Below are positions 8,606 through 16,513 of a stretch of 31,080 nt of DNA, piece after piece. The position numbers were made by a program, and so were the translations under genes. Below the pieces are notes generated by a model. It saw only the letters and a list, made by a program, of their open reading frames with translations. It was not told where the DNA came from and made no database searches. This stretch comes from JAZLDV01 sp045614925. Its GTDB lineage: Bacteria > Bacillota_I > Bacilli_A > Erysipelotrichales > Coprobacillaceae. Position 1 is the first letter of the stretch. Every line of letters starts with the position of its first letter. The DNA is taken from positions 1 through 31,080 of the forward strand of contig JAZLDV010000002.1 in the NCBI GenBank assembly GCA_045614925.1, in the 5' to 3' direction.

Positions 8606-8633
8606 AAAACCTCTTTAGAAATCTAAAGAGGTT
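8606..8633 (-). terminator. Intrinsic terminator of the superoxide reductase gene
   Basis: On the minus strand CCTCTTTAG, loop ATTT, CTAAAGAGG, then TTTTT, just after the stop codon at 8639-8641. The stretch from here to the brnQ promoter (about 8534-8605) shows no gene, only A/T-rich sequence. Confidence 0.88.
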
Positions 8634-8638
8634 CTATC

Positions 8639-9022
8639 TTATAATTCAGTTTTCCATAAACCATGTAAGTTACAATATTCATATACTGCAACAACTTTTT
8701 CATTTTCACCTAATACAAACTCTGCAACAGGTGCATCTTCAGGATTTAAATCTTTTCTCATAATTCCTTTATCAGTTTCTACATAGATAAATTGGATATA
8801 GTGTGCATCGACCATTGGATGTTCGACTTCTCCTACTTTAACAACAACTTTATTTCCATTTACTTCTACAACAGGTACATGTTTTTCACCAGCACCATCA
8901 CTTGTATTTGCAACTAATAATTCCATAGGTTTTCCACAGCACATTACAGGGACACCTTTATCTACAACTTTTTCAATAATATTACCACATGTTAAACATC
9001 TATATAATCTTAATTCTTTCAT
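8639..9022 (-). CDS. dfx: Desulfoferrodoxin (2Fe superoxide reductase)
   Basis: A 127-residue cytosolic non-haem iron protein that reduces superoxide to hydrogen peroxide without releasing O2, typical of anaerobes. The N-terminal desulforedoxin domain has the rubredoxin-like Fe(Cys)4 ligands C9, C12, C28 and C29 (CLTC ... CC). The catalytic domain has the Glu-Lys pair in GEKHVP (E46, K47) and the Fe(His4Cys) ligands H48, H68, H74, C117 and H120 (CNLHG). All ligands are intact and the length is normal for the two-iron class. The start has AAAGGAGG about 8 nt upstream. It is monocistronic. Rubredoxin or a similar donor is not encoded nearby. Its promoter is overlapped by an inverted repeat that may be an operator. 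Confidence 0.96.
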   Translation of the reverse strand: MKELRLYRCLTCGNIIEKVVDKGVPVMCCGKPMELLVANTSDGAGEKHVPVVEVNGNKVVVKVGEVEHPMVDAHYIQFIYVETDKGIMRKDLNPEDAPVAEFVLGENEKVVAVYEYCNLHGLWKTEL

Positions 9023-9046
9023 AATGAATTCCTCCTTTTGTATATC

Positions 9047-9078
9047 TTAAGTATATGCTTAAATTTCCATTTATACAA
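9047..9078 (-). promoter_or_regulatory. Promoter of dfx with overlapping inverted repeat
   Basis: On the minus strand TTGTAT (plus 9073-9078), 17 nt, TATACT (plus 9050-9055). The perfect inverted repeat TTAAG-N6-CTTAA (plus 9047-9062) covers the -10 box. It does not match the PerR, Fur or Rex consensus known to me, so the regulator is unassigned. Confidence 0.6.
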
Positions 9079-9116
9079 ATTTAATGCTTTATTTTTTTAG
9101 AGATTTATATTAATTA

Positions 9117-9146
9117 TTGAGAATGAAGAAAATATTTTGGTATATT
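9117..9146 (+). promoter_or_regulatory. Promoter of the rhodanese lipoprotein gene
   Basis: TTGAGA (9117-9122), an 18-nt spacer and TATATT (9141-9146) with an adjacent TGg extension. It runs divergently from the dfx promoter, about 40 nt apart. Confidence 0.55.
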
Positions 9147-9186
9147 AAAAAAGAAGAGTGAATTTAGATTATAAAGGAGTAAAACA

Positions 9187-9558
9187 ATGAAAAAATTAAT
9201 ATTACTATTATGTCTGCTTTTAGCAGGATGCAATACACAAACTGAATATAAACAGATTTCTTCTAGTGAAGCTAAAGAAATAATGAATAAAGAAACTGAT
9301 TATATTATTTTAGATGTAAGAACGTGTGATGAATATAATAATGGTCATATAAAAGGGGCTATCTGTATACCAAATGAAACAATTAATGAAACAAATGATT
9401 ATGTTTATGAAATGTTACCTGATAAAGATCAGATGATCTTAGTTTATTGTCGAAGTGGAAACAGAAGTAAACAGGCTTCTATTAAATTGGTTGAATTAGG
9501 ATATACAAATATTATTGAATTTGGTGGAATAAATTCTTGGGATGGAGAATTAGAATAA
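9187..9558 (+). CDS. Rhodanese-domain lipoprotein
   Basis: A 123-residue exported lipoprotein. A short signal (residues 1-14) ends in lipobox LLAG with Cys15 as the lipidation site. A single rhodanese domain follows (about 22-122), with DVRTCDEY, GHIKGAICIPN and the active loop YCRSGNRS with the persulfide Cys88. The family moves sulfane sulfur to thiophilic acceptors; outside the membrane it might act in sulfide/cyanide handling or thiol stress. The real substrate is unknown. The start has AAAGGAG 7 nt upstream. It is divergent from dfx and may share the redox-stress theme, but that is inference. No terminator is seen after it, so readthrough into the next leader is possible. Confidence 0.93.
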   Translation: MKKLILLLCLLLAGCNTQTEYKQISSSEAKEIMNKETDYIILDVRTCDEYNNGHIKGAICIPNETINETNDYVYEMLPDKDQMILVYCRSGNRSKQASIKLVELGYTNIIEFGGINSWDGELE

Positions 9559-9596
9559 TTGAAATTAAAAATTATATGACAGAATATATCAAATTA

Positions 9597-9625
9597 TTTA
9601 CACGTGATATGAATTATGATATAAA
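9597..9625 (+). promoter_or_regulatory. Promoter of the second Mn2+-switch unit (kinase-regulator-phosphate symporter)
   Basis: TTTACA (9597-9602), 17 nt, TATAAA (9620-9625). The predicted start, about 9632, coincides with the first base of the riboswitch P1 helix. Confidence 0.65.
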
Positions 9626-9631
9626 GGAAAT

Positions 9632-9762
9632 ATAAAAAGGGAGTAGTTGCATGTTGTAAAACGTGTTTTATTGATCGTCAGGACGCTATTTTTAGCCGGT
9701 CAATAAGCGAATGATTCGAACAAGACTTTTTGTATACTTTTTAGTATGCAGAAAGTCTTTTG
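9632..9762 (+). promoter_or_regulatory. Second yybP-ykoY-like (manganese) riboswitch with terminator
   Basis: The same plan as the element at 1595-1709 but with a different sequence. P1 pairs ATAAAAAG (9632-9639) with CTTTTTGT (9726-9733). GGGAGTAG (9639-9646) follows P1 and AACAAGAC precedes its 3' strand. A short P2 forms from GCATG/CGTGT. P3 pairs TTATTGATC (9668-9676) with GGTCAATAA (9698-9706) and carries ACGC (9683-9686) plus an upper hairpin GCTA/TAGC. The terminator AAGACTTT/AAAGTCTT (9722-9729/9752-9759) contains the inner helix GTATAC/GTATGC and includes the P1 3' strand, so ligand-bound and terminated folds are exclusive. The U tract (TTTTG) is short. The match of L1, L3 and the 3' CAAGAC at the right places makes the class call good; the linked genes are atypical for it. 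Confidence 0.8.
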
Positions 9763-9831
9763 TCATATTATGGCGTTTTCTTAACTGTTTCTTTGCTCGA
9801 TGATTGTTATAATGGAGGCGGATGAGGGAGT

Positions 9832-10890
9832 ATGAAAAAATTTAGAATTAATATTATAAGTTTTATAGGAACATTAAGTACATTATTTTTATTTTTTGTA
9901 TTGAGTCTTGTTGTTAAAGATATGTTAAATGTTGAGACAATGATACCACCATTATTTATCTTAGCTGTATTTTTGATATCGTTAAATACAGAAGGATATT
10001 TCTATGGAATTTTTGCATCATTAGTTGGGACACTGGCTATTAACTTTGCATTTACTTTCCCATATTTTCAGTTTGATTTTCTTATTCCTGAAAATATGAT
10101 GTCGGCAGTTATATTAGTGATTATTACAATAATCACTTGTACTTTGACGACAAAGATCAGACAGCAGGAAAGAATTAAAGCAGAAATTGATAAGGAAAAA
10201 ATGAGAGCAAACTTACTTAGAGCAGTTTCTCATGATTTAAGAACTCCTCTAACAACTATTTATGGGTCATCTTCAATGATTTGTGAACAATATGATTCAT
10301 TGAATGATAGTCAGGTTCAGACACTTGCAAAAGGAATTAAAGAAGATTCTGATTGGCTAATAAGTATGGTAGAAAATTTATTAACAGTTACACGTATAGA
10401 TGATGAACTTGTTAAAATTGTAAAAAAACCTACAGTGTTAGAAGAACTTATAGATTCAGTTTTAATTAAGATGTCAAAAAGATTTCCAGATCAAAATATT
10501 GATGTAGAAATGCCAGATGATTTTGTTGTGATAGCGATGGATGCACTTTTAATCCAGCAAGTATTATTCAATCTTTTAGAAAATGCTATCTATCATGCAA
10601 AAGGGATGGATTATTTATTGTTACGTATTTATATACAAGATAAAAAGGCAGTATTTGAGGTGATTGATAATGGAAAGGGTATTGAGAAGGATAAACTAAA
10701 AACATTGTTTAAAGGAACTCTAGATAAAAAAAATCATCATATAGATTCTAAAAAGAAATCTATGGGTATAGGTTTATCTGTATGTGCATCTATTATAAAT
10801 GCACATAATGGAACAATTAGTGTAAGAAATCTAGATAAAGGATGCTGTTTTCAATTTGTGTTAGATATGGAGGATAATTATGAGCTATAA
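9832..10890 (+). CDS. Membrane sensor histidine kinase (KdpD C-terminal-like, DUF4118)
   Basis: A 352-residue kinase. Four hydrophobic segments (about 10-105) of the DUF4118 type replace any large sensor domain. A short linker leads to the HisKA domain with phospho-acceptor His134 in SHDLRTPL. The HATPase domain follows with N-box NLLENAIYHA (about 247-256), G1 DNGKGI (279-284) and G2 MGIGLS (311-316). It resembles the C-terminal half of KdpD and lacks the KdpD and Usp N-terminal domains, so the classical K+ sensing input is absent. It overlaps the regulator gene by 11 nt. Expression is predicted to depend on the Mn2+-type riboswitch upstream. A possible extra TGtTATAAT box (9808-9813) lies after the terminator. 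The start follows GGAGGCGG about 10 nt upstream. The signal sensed is unknown. Confidence 0.88.
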   Translation: MKKFRINIISFIGTLSTLFLFFVLSLVVKDMLNVETMIPPLFILAVFLISLNTEGYFYGIFASLVGTLAINFAFTFPYFQFDFLIPENMMSAVILVIITIITCTLTTKIRQQERIKAEIDKEKMRANLLRAVSHDLRTPLTTIYGSSSMICEQYDSLNDSQVQTLAKGIKEDSDWLISMVENLLTVTRIDDELVKIVKKPTVLEELIDSVLIKMSKRFPDQNIDVEMPDDFVVIAMDALLIQQVLFNLLENAIYHAKGMDYLLLRIYIQDKKAVFEVIDNGKGIEKDKLKTLFKGTLDKKNHHIDSKKKSMGIGLSVCASIINAHNGTISVRNLDKGCCFQFVLDMEDNYEL

Positions 10891-11593
10891 ACATAAAATT
10901 CTAGTTATAGAAGATGAATCAAATATTTTAAATGTATTAAAAACAATATTAATTACAAATGAATATTCTGTAATCAAAGCTGAAAATGGGATGAATGGAA
11001 AAGTTTTATTCTCTTCTCATATTCCAGATTTAGTTATTTTAGATTTAGGATTACCTGATATGGATGGTATCGATATAATTTCATATATCAGAAATCAATC
11101 TCAGACACCTATTATTGTTTTATCAGCAAGAATGAATGAAACTGATAAAGTAAAAGCTTTAGATCTAGGAGCAAATGATTATATTACTAAACCATTTGGA
11201 ACTGAAGAACTATTAGCAAGAGTAAGAGCTGCTCTTAGAAATAGCAGAAGTACAAAAGATATTGAAGCTGTTTCTAAAATGAGATTACAGGATATGATTA
11301 TTGATTTTGATAAAAGAAAAATCATATTAAATAATGAAGAAATCAAGCTAACTCATACCGAATATAAAATTGTAGAATTACTAATATTAAATTTAGGAAA
11401 AGTTCTAACATACAATGAAATCATTAAAAAGATATGGGGATATTGTGATGAAGGAAGTATTAAAAAGTTACAGGTAAATATTGCGAATGCAAGAAAGAAA
11501 TTAAATGAAAAACCTGGGGCATATCACTATATTTTAAATGAATTAGGAGTAGGATATCGTATGAACGATATCGATGTAGAAAAAATTAAATAG
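10880..11593 (+). CDS. OmpR/KdpE-family response regulator
   Basis: A 237-residue two-domain regulator. The receiver (about 5-120) has the acidic pair Glu11-Asp12, phospho-acceptor Asp55 in LVILDLGLPDMDG, and Lys104 in YITKPF. The DNA-binding winged helix (about 140-235) has the OmpR-family pattern LTHTEYKIVELL ... YNEIIKKIWGY ... LQVNIANARKKL ... LGVGYRM. The gene starts inside the end of the kinase gene, behind GGAGGA. It is therefore translationally coupled to its cognate kinase. No kdpFABC genes are nearby; the gene next in the operon is a phosphate symporter, which is its most likely local target or partner. Confidence 0.92.
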   Translation: MSYKHKILVIEDESNILNVLKTILITNEYSVIKAENGMNGKVLFSSHIPDLVILDLGLPDMDGIDIISYIRNQSQTPIIVLSARMNETDKVKALDLGANDYITKPFGTEELLARVRAALRNSRSTKDIEAVSKMRLQDMIIDFDKRKIILNNEEIKLTHTEYKIVELLILNLGKVLTYNEIIKKIWGYCDEGSIKKLQVNIANARKKLNEKPGAYHYILNELGVGYRMNDIDVEKIK

Positions 11594-11605
11594 GATGGTA
11601 AATTT

Positions 11606-13219
11606 ATGGAATTATCAAATTATATGGGCTTATTTGGAGGTTTAGCCTTATTCTTATATGGAATGCAGATGATGAGTACTGGGCTAGAAGCAAGTGCTGG
11701 TAATAAAATGAAAGAAATATTAGAAAAATTAACGTCTAATCGTTTCTTAGGAGTTGTAGTAGGAGCAGTTATTACTGCAATTATTCAATCATCTTCAGCA
11801 ACAACAGTTATGGTTGTAGGATTTGTTAATGCAAAAATGATGACTTTACAGCAAGCTGTATGGATTATCATGGGGGCAAATATCGGGACAACAATCACAG
11901 GACAATTAATTGCATTAGATGTAGGAGCTATTGCTCCAGCACTAGCATTTTTAGGAGTTGCTATTATTGTATTTGGTAAGAATCAGAAATGGCATCATTA
12001 TGCAAGTATTTTAGCAGGGTTAGGAATTCTATTTATTGGAATGGATATGATGTCAGGGGCAATGAAACCATTAGGACAAATGCCAGAATTTGTTGAATTA
12101 TTAACTAAGTTTGAAAATCCAATCTTAGGAATTATAGCAGGGGCTGTTTTTACAGCAATTATTCAATCTTCATCTGCTTCTGTAGGGATTTTACAGGTAT
12201 TAGCAAATGGAGGAGTTATTGGTTTAGAAAGTGCAGCATTCGTATTGTTTGGACAAAATATTGGAACATGTATTACTGCATTCTTAGCATCTATTGGAAC
12301 AACAACAAATGCAAAACGTACAACAGTTATCCATATTTTATTTAACGTAATTGGTACATGTATTTTTACAGTATTATGTATGACTACACCAATTATATCT
12401 TTAATGAAAAATATCACAGATGTACCTGCAGCACAAATTGCAAACTTACATACAACATTCAATATTGTAACAACTATTATTTTAATTCCATTTGGAACAT
12501 ATTTAACTAAAATTGCAGTTGCATTATTAAAAGAAAAAGATGAAGAAACAAATGAATTTAAATTAAATATGAATATTGAAACTTTAGGGGTATCAGCTAT
12601 TGCACAACAAGAAACAGAAAATGAAATTGGAAGAATGTTAGAATTAACATCATTAAATGTTATGCAATCATTAGAAAGTTTCTCTAACAATAATATTGAA
12701 TTTGCAGAAATTCAAAAAAGAGAAGACTTTATTAATATGCAAAATAAAGAAATCTCTAAATTTATTACAAAAGCAATCTCACATGAAATTACAGAAGAAG
12801 GAAGTCAGATCTTCAACTCATATTATATTATTGTAAGCAATTTAGAAAGAATTGCAGACCATGCAAAAAATATATGTGAACATAGTGAATTTATGAAAGA
12901 AAAGAATTTAGAATTATCTAAGAGTGCTTTAGAAGAAGTAGATTCTATGAAAGGATTATGTAAACAAGTATTACAATTATTATCTGACAGTATGTCTGAT
13001 TATCATGATATAAGAGAAGAAATGAAAGCATTAGAACAGACTATAGATGATATGACATTAGAATATAGAGGAAATATGTTTGAGAGAATGAGAATAGGAA
13101 CTTGTCATGATGAAGGAAGTATTATTTTCTCAGAAGTATTAACTGATTTTGAAAGAATTGGTGATCATGCATTAAATATTTCAAAAGAAATCTATAAAAT
13201 TGGTAAAATCGAACACTAA
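11606..13219 (+). CDS. Na+/phosphate symporter (NptA/YjbB type) with PhoU-like tail
   Basis: A 537-residue transporter. The membrane part has the two inverted repeats of the Na/Pi-cotransporter (SLC34-like) family. Each carries the QSSSA motif (61-66 and 187-192) and a paired GANIGTT/GQNIGTC segment. The tail (about 345-537) is helical and PhoU-like, with two E-R-x-x-D-H-A motifs (NLERIADHAKN and DFERIGDHALN), the kind that binds metal in PhoU. It imports or, under some conditions, exports inorganic phosphate. It starts 12 nt after the regulator gene and ends at a terminator, forming a kinase-regulator-transporter operon behind the second Mn2+-type switch. Metal-dependent control of phosphate flux is an inference from that layout. 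Confidence 0.92.
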   Translation: MELSNYMGLFGGLALFLYGMQMMSTGLEASAGNKMKEILEKLTSNRFLGVVVGAVITAIIQSSSATTVMVVGFVNAKMMTLQQAVWIIMGANIGTTITGQLIALDVGAIAPALAFLGVAIIVFGKNQKWHHYASILAGLGILFIGMDMMSGAMKPLGQMPEFVELLTKFENPILGIIAGAVFTAIIQSSSASVGILQVLANGGVIGLESAAFVLFGQNIGTCITAFLASIGTTTNAKRTTVIHILFNVIGTCIFTVLCMTTPIISLMKNITDVPAAQIANLHTTFNIVTTIILIPFGTYLTKIAVALLKEKDEETNEFKLNMNIETLGVSAIAQQETENEIGRMLELTSLNVMQSLESFSNNNIEFAEIQKREDFINMQNKEISKFITKAISHEITEEGSQIFNSYYIIVSNLERIADHAKNICEHSEFMKEKNLELSKSALEEVDSMKGLCKQVLQLLSDSMSDYHDIREEMKALEQTIDDMTLEYRGNMFERMRIGTCHDEGSIIFSEVLTDFERIGDHALNISKEIYKIGKIEH

Positions 13220-13243
13220 GATAGACGAAAGTCTATCTTTTTG
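13218..13243 (+). terminator. Intrinsic terminator of the kinase-regulator-symporter operon
   Basis: AAGATAGAC (13218-13226), GAAA tetraloop, GTCTATCTT (13231-13239), then T-rich sequence. Confidence 0.88.
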
Positions 13244-13266
13244 TTTTAATATTTATAGGTGATATT

Positions 13267-13638
13267 ATGGATAAAAGAATTGAATATAAATTGAATAGTT
13301 TATCTAAGTCTACTTTTCGTTCTTCATTTCATTTAAGTCAAAAAGATAAACAATATATAAAAGAAAAAGGGATTGTAGAAATACAAAATCATGCGATACG
13401 ATTTGTAGTCGAACGTTTAGCTAAAGAGGAAATAAAAAATGATGGAAAACAGACACCGATGAGAGGACATCCTGTTTTTGTAGCTCAGCATGCAACAGGA
13501 ACATGCTGTAGAGGGTGTCTTTCTAAGATTCATAAGATAGAAAAAGATAAACAGTTAAATAAAGAAGAAATTAGATATATTGTATTAACTATTATGAAGT
13601 GGATAATAAAGGAAATGAATACTGAGTCTAATTTATAA
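13267..13638 (+). CDS. DUF4186 family protein
   Basis: A 123-residue soluble protein of unknown function. The central signature MRGHPVFVAQHATGTCCRGC, followed by LSKIHKI, matches what I recall of DUF4186. The invariant-looking His68, Gln74, His75 and the Cys80-Cys81-x2-Cys84 group suggest a metal or redox site. A basic N-terminal half and a C-terminal helix (about 99-118) complete it. There is no signal peptide. The start has AGGTGAT about 4 nt before the ATG. It sits 31 nt ahead of a cell-wall amidase gene with no terminator between, so the two may be co-transcribed, but no functional link is evident. Confidence 0.8.
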   Translation: MDKRIEYKLNSLSKSTFRSSFHLSQKDKQYIKEKGIVEIQNHAIRFVVERLAKEEIKNDGKQTPMRGHPVFVAQHATGTCCRGCLSKIHKIEKDKQLNKEEIRYIVLTIMKWIIKEMNTESNL

Positions 13639-13668
13639 TATAAATTCATAGAATATATTGGTGATTAA

Positions 13669-14340
13669 ATGAAACATATATTATCTATGATTATTATCGT
13701 ATGTTTGCTTGTAACTTTATATAAACCAACGATTTATACATCTAATAGTAAGGAGTTGATAAATAAAGTCATAGTGATTGATCCAGGACATGGAGGATTA
13801 GATAATGGGGCAAGTATTGGTGAAATATATGAAGATGAATTGAATCTTAAAATTAGTTTTGCTTTAAAGGAAGAACTTGAAAAAAATGGTGCTACAGTTT
13901 ATCTTACAAGAACAGATGATCAAGATATGACAAGAAGGAATTATCTTTATTCTAAAGATGATGACATGTATTTAAGAGTCTTAAGAATAGATGCTTATAA
14001 ACCAGATTTATTTTTGAGTATTCATTTAAATTCAGCAAATGCTTATGCATGGGGATCACAGGTGTTTTATTATCGAAATAGCAGTGAAGGAAAAATTTTA
14101 GCAAATGCTATTCATAAGAATATGAAAGAAGTTACTGGTACAAAGAAAAATATATCAGAATGCGGTTTTTATGTTTTAAGAGCAACTCAATCTTTAGGTG
14201 TATTAATTGAATGTGGTTTTTTATCAAATGGCAATGAGAGAGGACAATTGAAAAATAGAAGTTATCATAAAAAATTGGCTAAAAATATTACAAAAGGCAT
14301 TATCGAATATTATCAAAAAAAGTTGGAAAATAAAATTTAA
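13669..14340 (+). CDS. N-acetylmuramoyl-L-alanine amidase (Amidase_3, CwlD-like)
   Basis: A 223-residue zinc amidase with a single N-terminal membrane segment or uncleaved signal (about 4-20), so it acts at the outer face of the membrane. It cleaves the bond between N-acetylmuramic acid and L-alanine in peptidoglycan. Zinc ligands are His41 in VIDPGHGGLDNGA, Glu55 in YEDELN and His119 in LSIHLNSAN; the catalytic Glu181 is in VLIECGFLSN. No cell-wall-binding repeats are present, which is the compact CwlD-like layout. CwlD makes muramic-lactam in the spore cortex of sporeformers, but no sporulation gene is in view, so a vegetative role is equally possible. The start is set by GGTGAT just upstream. 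Confidence 0.9.
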   Translation: MKHILSMIIIVCLLVTLYKPTIYTSNSKELINKVIVIDPGHGGLDNGASIGEIYEDELNLKISFALKEELEKNGATVYLTRTDDQDMTRRNYLYSKDDDMYLRVLRIDAYKPDLFLSIHLNSANAYAWGSQVFYYRNSSEGKILANAIHKNMKEVTGTKKNISECGFYVLRATQSLGVLIECGFLSNGNERGQLKNRSYHKKLAKNITKGIIEYYQKKLENKI

Positions 14341-14357
14341 AAAATTGCAAAAAAGTG

Positions 14358-14386
14358 TTGACTCGTATACTTTCGTATGTTATTAT
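14358..14386 (+). promoter_or_regulatory. Promoter of the first tRNA operon
   Basis: TTGACT (14358-14363), 17 nt, TATTAT (14381-14386) with TGt before it. This near-consensus box lies 18 nt upstream of the first tRNA. Confidence 0.8.
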
Positions 14387-14404
14387 GTATGAGCAGTTGG
14401 CGAT

Positions 14405-14481
<77 letters not shown>

Positions 14482-14504
14482 TTTAAAAACTGTAAAACAT
14501 ATAT

Positions 14505-14581
<77 letters not shown>

Positions 14582-14599
14582 TATATGAAATTTAATAAT

Positions 14600-14675
14600 G
14601 GGGCCTTAGCTCAGCTGGGAGAGCGCCTGCCTTGCACGCAGGAGGCCAGCGGTTCGATCCCGCTAGGCTCCACCA
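14600..14675 (+). tRNA. tRNA-Ala (TGC)
   Basis: A 76-nt cloverleaf with acceptor GGGGCCT/AGGCTCC, anticodon loop CTTGCAC (anticodon TGC) and encoded CCA. It is the last gene of the first tRNA operon. Confidence 0.97.
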
Positions 14676-14681
14676 TTTATT

Positions 14682-14706
14682 CATTACTTATGTAATGTTT
14701 TTTTTT
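14682..14706 (+). terminator. Terminator of the first tRNA operon
   Basis: CATTAC (14682-14687), loop TTAT, GTAATG (14692-14697), then a run of nine T. Confidence 0.8.
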
Positions 14707-14763
14707 ACTTTTTTTCTTAAAAAAACAAATAAAAAAAATTTTTAAAATAATTGTAAAAATATG

Positions 14764-14792
14764 TTGACATGATATTGTGGTTATGGTATTAT
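14764..14792 (+). promoter_or_regulatory. Promoter of the second tRNA operon
   Basis: TTGACA (14764-14769), 17 nt, TATTAT (14787-14792) with TGg before it. The sequence just before the tRNA (AGCAGTTGAGATGGGCC) resembles that before the first operon. Confidence 0.85.
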
Positions 14793-14809
14793 AGCCTAGC
14801 AGTTGAGAT

Positions 14810-14886
<77 letters not shown>

Positions 14887-14911
14887 TGAAAAACAACTGT
14901 TTTACATATAT

Positions 14912-14987
14912 GGGGCCTTAGCTCAGCTGGGAGAGCGCCTGCCTTGCACGCAGGAGGCCAGCGGTTCGATCCCGCTAGGCTCCACCA
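14912..14987 (+). tRNA. tRNA-Ala (TGC), second copy
   Basis: Identical to the copy at 14600, with CCA encoded. Confidence 0.97.
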
Positions 14988-14997
14988 AGGATAAGTT

Positions 14998-15021
14998 ACA
15001 CTACTTCGGTAGTGTTTTTTT
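14998..15021 (+). terminator. Terminator of the second tRNA operon
   Basis: ACACTAC (14998-15004), TTCG tetraloop, GTAGTGT (15009-15015), then T7. Confidence 0.88.
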
Positions 15022-15080
15022 GTTTTTATTGAAAATTATTCTATTTATATTAAGCATAATCATAAAATTATTTCGTTTTA

Positions 15081-15109
15081 TTGAGTTATGGATATAAAAA
15101 GTGTATGAT
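15081..15109 (+). promoter_or_regulatory. Promoter of the MATE-PfoR-MurE operon
   Basis: TTGAGT (15081-15086), 17 nt, TATGAT (15104-15109). It lies about 45 nt before the MATE start codon. Confidence 0.55.
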
Positions 15110-15152
15110 AAATTGTAGGGAGTCTTTATTTTGTGTAGAGGAGGGACAATAT

Positions 15153-16502
15153 ATGAAAAAATTTATTGGTTCTAAGGAATTCTATATCGCAACAATAATG
15201 ATTGCTTTACCTATTATGGCTCAACAGTTTGTGACATCTTTTGTTAATCTGATAGATAATCTGATGATAGGAAATGTAGGAACTGTTGCTTTATCATCAG
15301 TCACTGTTGCTAATAAATTATATAGTATTTTTAATTCTTCATTGTTTGGTTTTTGTGGAGCAGCAGGAATTTTCATTGCACAATATTTTGGTGCAAAAGA
15401 GTATGATAAATGTCAGAAAGTGTTAAATATTAATCTGATGGTTAATTTATTTATTGCATGTTTGTTTACGTTGTTTTTAACTCTTAAGCCAGAATTTTTT
15501 ATTCGTTTTTTCTCTTCGGATACGATTGTGATTAATGAAAGTCTTAAATATCTTAAATATGCAATTATCTCTTATATTCCTTTTTCAATCAGTATTGCGA
15601 TTATGATGGGATTAAGAGCTGTAGGTGTGAATAAAATACAGTTAGCTGTTGGGATCATAACTGTATGTATTAATACTGGATTAAATTATGTTTTGATTTT
15701 TGGTCATTTTGGAGCACCGCAGTTAGGTGTAGTTGGTGCAGCTATAGCGACGAGTATTGCTCGTATAGTAGAGATGTGCATTTATTTATCGTTGTTAATC
15801 AAAAATAGATATTTATTTCATATTTCAGTATTTGAACTATTACATCTGGATAAAAAACTTATTCAGACAATGTTATCAAAAGCATTTCCACTTACACTTA
15901 ATGAAATATTTTATGCATTAGGTTTAACAATGGTTTTTATAGCTTATGTACGCTGTGATGAAGCGTTGACAGCTTCTGTTAGTGTTGTAGATACTGTAAT
16001 GCAGATCGCTTATATTATTTTTTCTGGATTAGCAAGTGCTGTGTCTATTTTAATTGGAAAACGTTTAGGTGCAAATGAAATAGATAAAGCAAAAGAAAAT
16101 TCAAGATATCTGATTACTTTTGGAATGTTTGTAGGAGGATGTATAGGAATTATCTTTTTCTGTATATGCCCATTTATTGCCAATCTTTATAATGTAGAAC
16201 CTGTGATTAAAGAGGCAATAGTTGGATTGGTCAGAATTAGAGCTTGTATGTTACCTATTTATGTTTTTAATGTCACTATTTTCTTTATATTAAGAGCGGG
16301 TGGAGATACGTTATCAACTCTTATTATGGATTCAGGATTATTATGGGGTATGAATGTGACGATTGCGACATTATTATCTATGTTTGTTCCTATTCCTTTA
16401 GTAATGCTGTCATTAGTTGTAGAATGTACAGATTTTATAAAGATGATTATATCATTTTATTTCTATAGAAAAGGAAAATGGGCTAGAAATCTTACAGTAT
16501 AG
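15153..16502 (+). CDS. MATE-family multidrug/toxin efflux transporter
   Basis: A 449-residue membrane exporter with about 12 hydrophobic segments in two related halves, the MATE fold. It uses a Na+ or H+ gradient to expel organic cations or other small molecules; the substrate is unknown. Typical patterns include IALPIMAQQFVTSFVNLIDN and MIGNVGTVALSSV near the N-terminus, LRAVGVNKIQ at the end of the first half and FILRAGGDTLST in the second. An in-frame TTG lies 72 nt upstream, but it is the -35 box of the promoter; ATG 15153 with AGAGGAGGG about 7 nt before it is the real start. It is the first gene of an operon, 11 nt before the PfoR-like gene. Confidence 0.9.
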   Translation: MKKFIGSKEFYIATIMIALPIMAQQFVTSFVNLIDNLMIGNVGTVALSSVTVANKLYSIFNSSLFGFCGAAGIFIAQYFGAKEYDKCQKVLNINLMVNLFIACLFTLFLTLKPEFFIRFFSSDTIVINESLKYLKYAIISYIPFSISIAIMMGLRAVGVNKIQLAVGIITVCINTGLNYVLIFGHFGAPQLGVVGAAIATSIARIVEMCIYLSLLIKNRYLFHISVFELLHLDKKLIQTMLSKAFPLTLNEIFYALGLTMVFIAYVRCDEALTASVSVVDTVMQIAYIIFSGLASAVSILIGKRLGANEIDKAKENSRYLITFGMFVGGCIGIIFFCICPFIANLYNVEPVIKEAIVGLVRIRACMLPIYVFNVTIFFILRAGGDTLSTLIMDSGLLWGMNVTIATLLSMFVPIPLVMLSLVVECTDFIKMIISFYFYRKGKWARNLTV

Positions 16503-16513
16503 GAGTTAAAAAT

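Noticed and set aside
9808..9813. Extra promoter TGtTATAAT after the second riboswitch
   Set aside because: There is no -35 at proper spacing and the start would remove the better ribosome site; kept only as a remark, not a feature.
9832..11593. Classical KdpDE potassium system
   Set aside because: The kinase lacks the KdpD and Usp domains and no kdpFABC genes are nearby, so only the family resemblance is claimed.
15081..15152. Longer N-terminus for the MATE protein from a TTG
   Set aside because: The TTG is the -35 box of a good promoter, and ATG 15153 has AGAGGAGGG before it.
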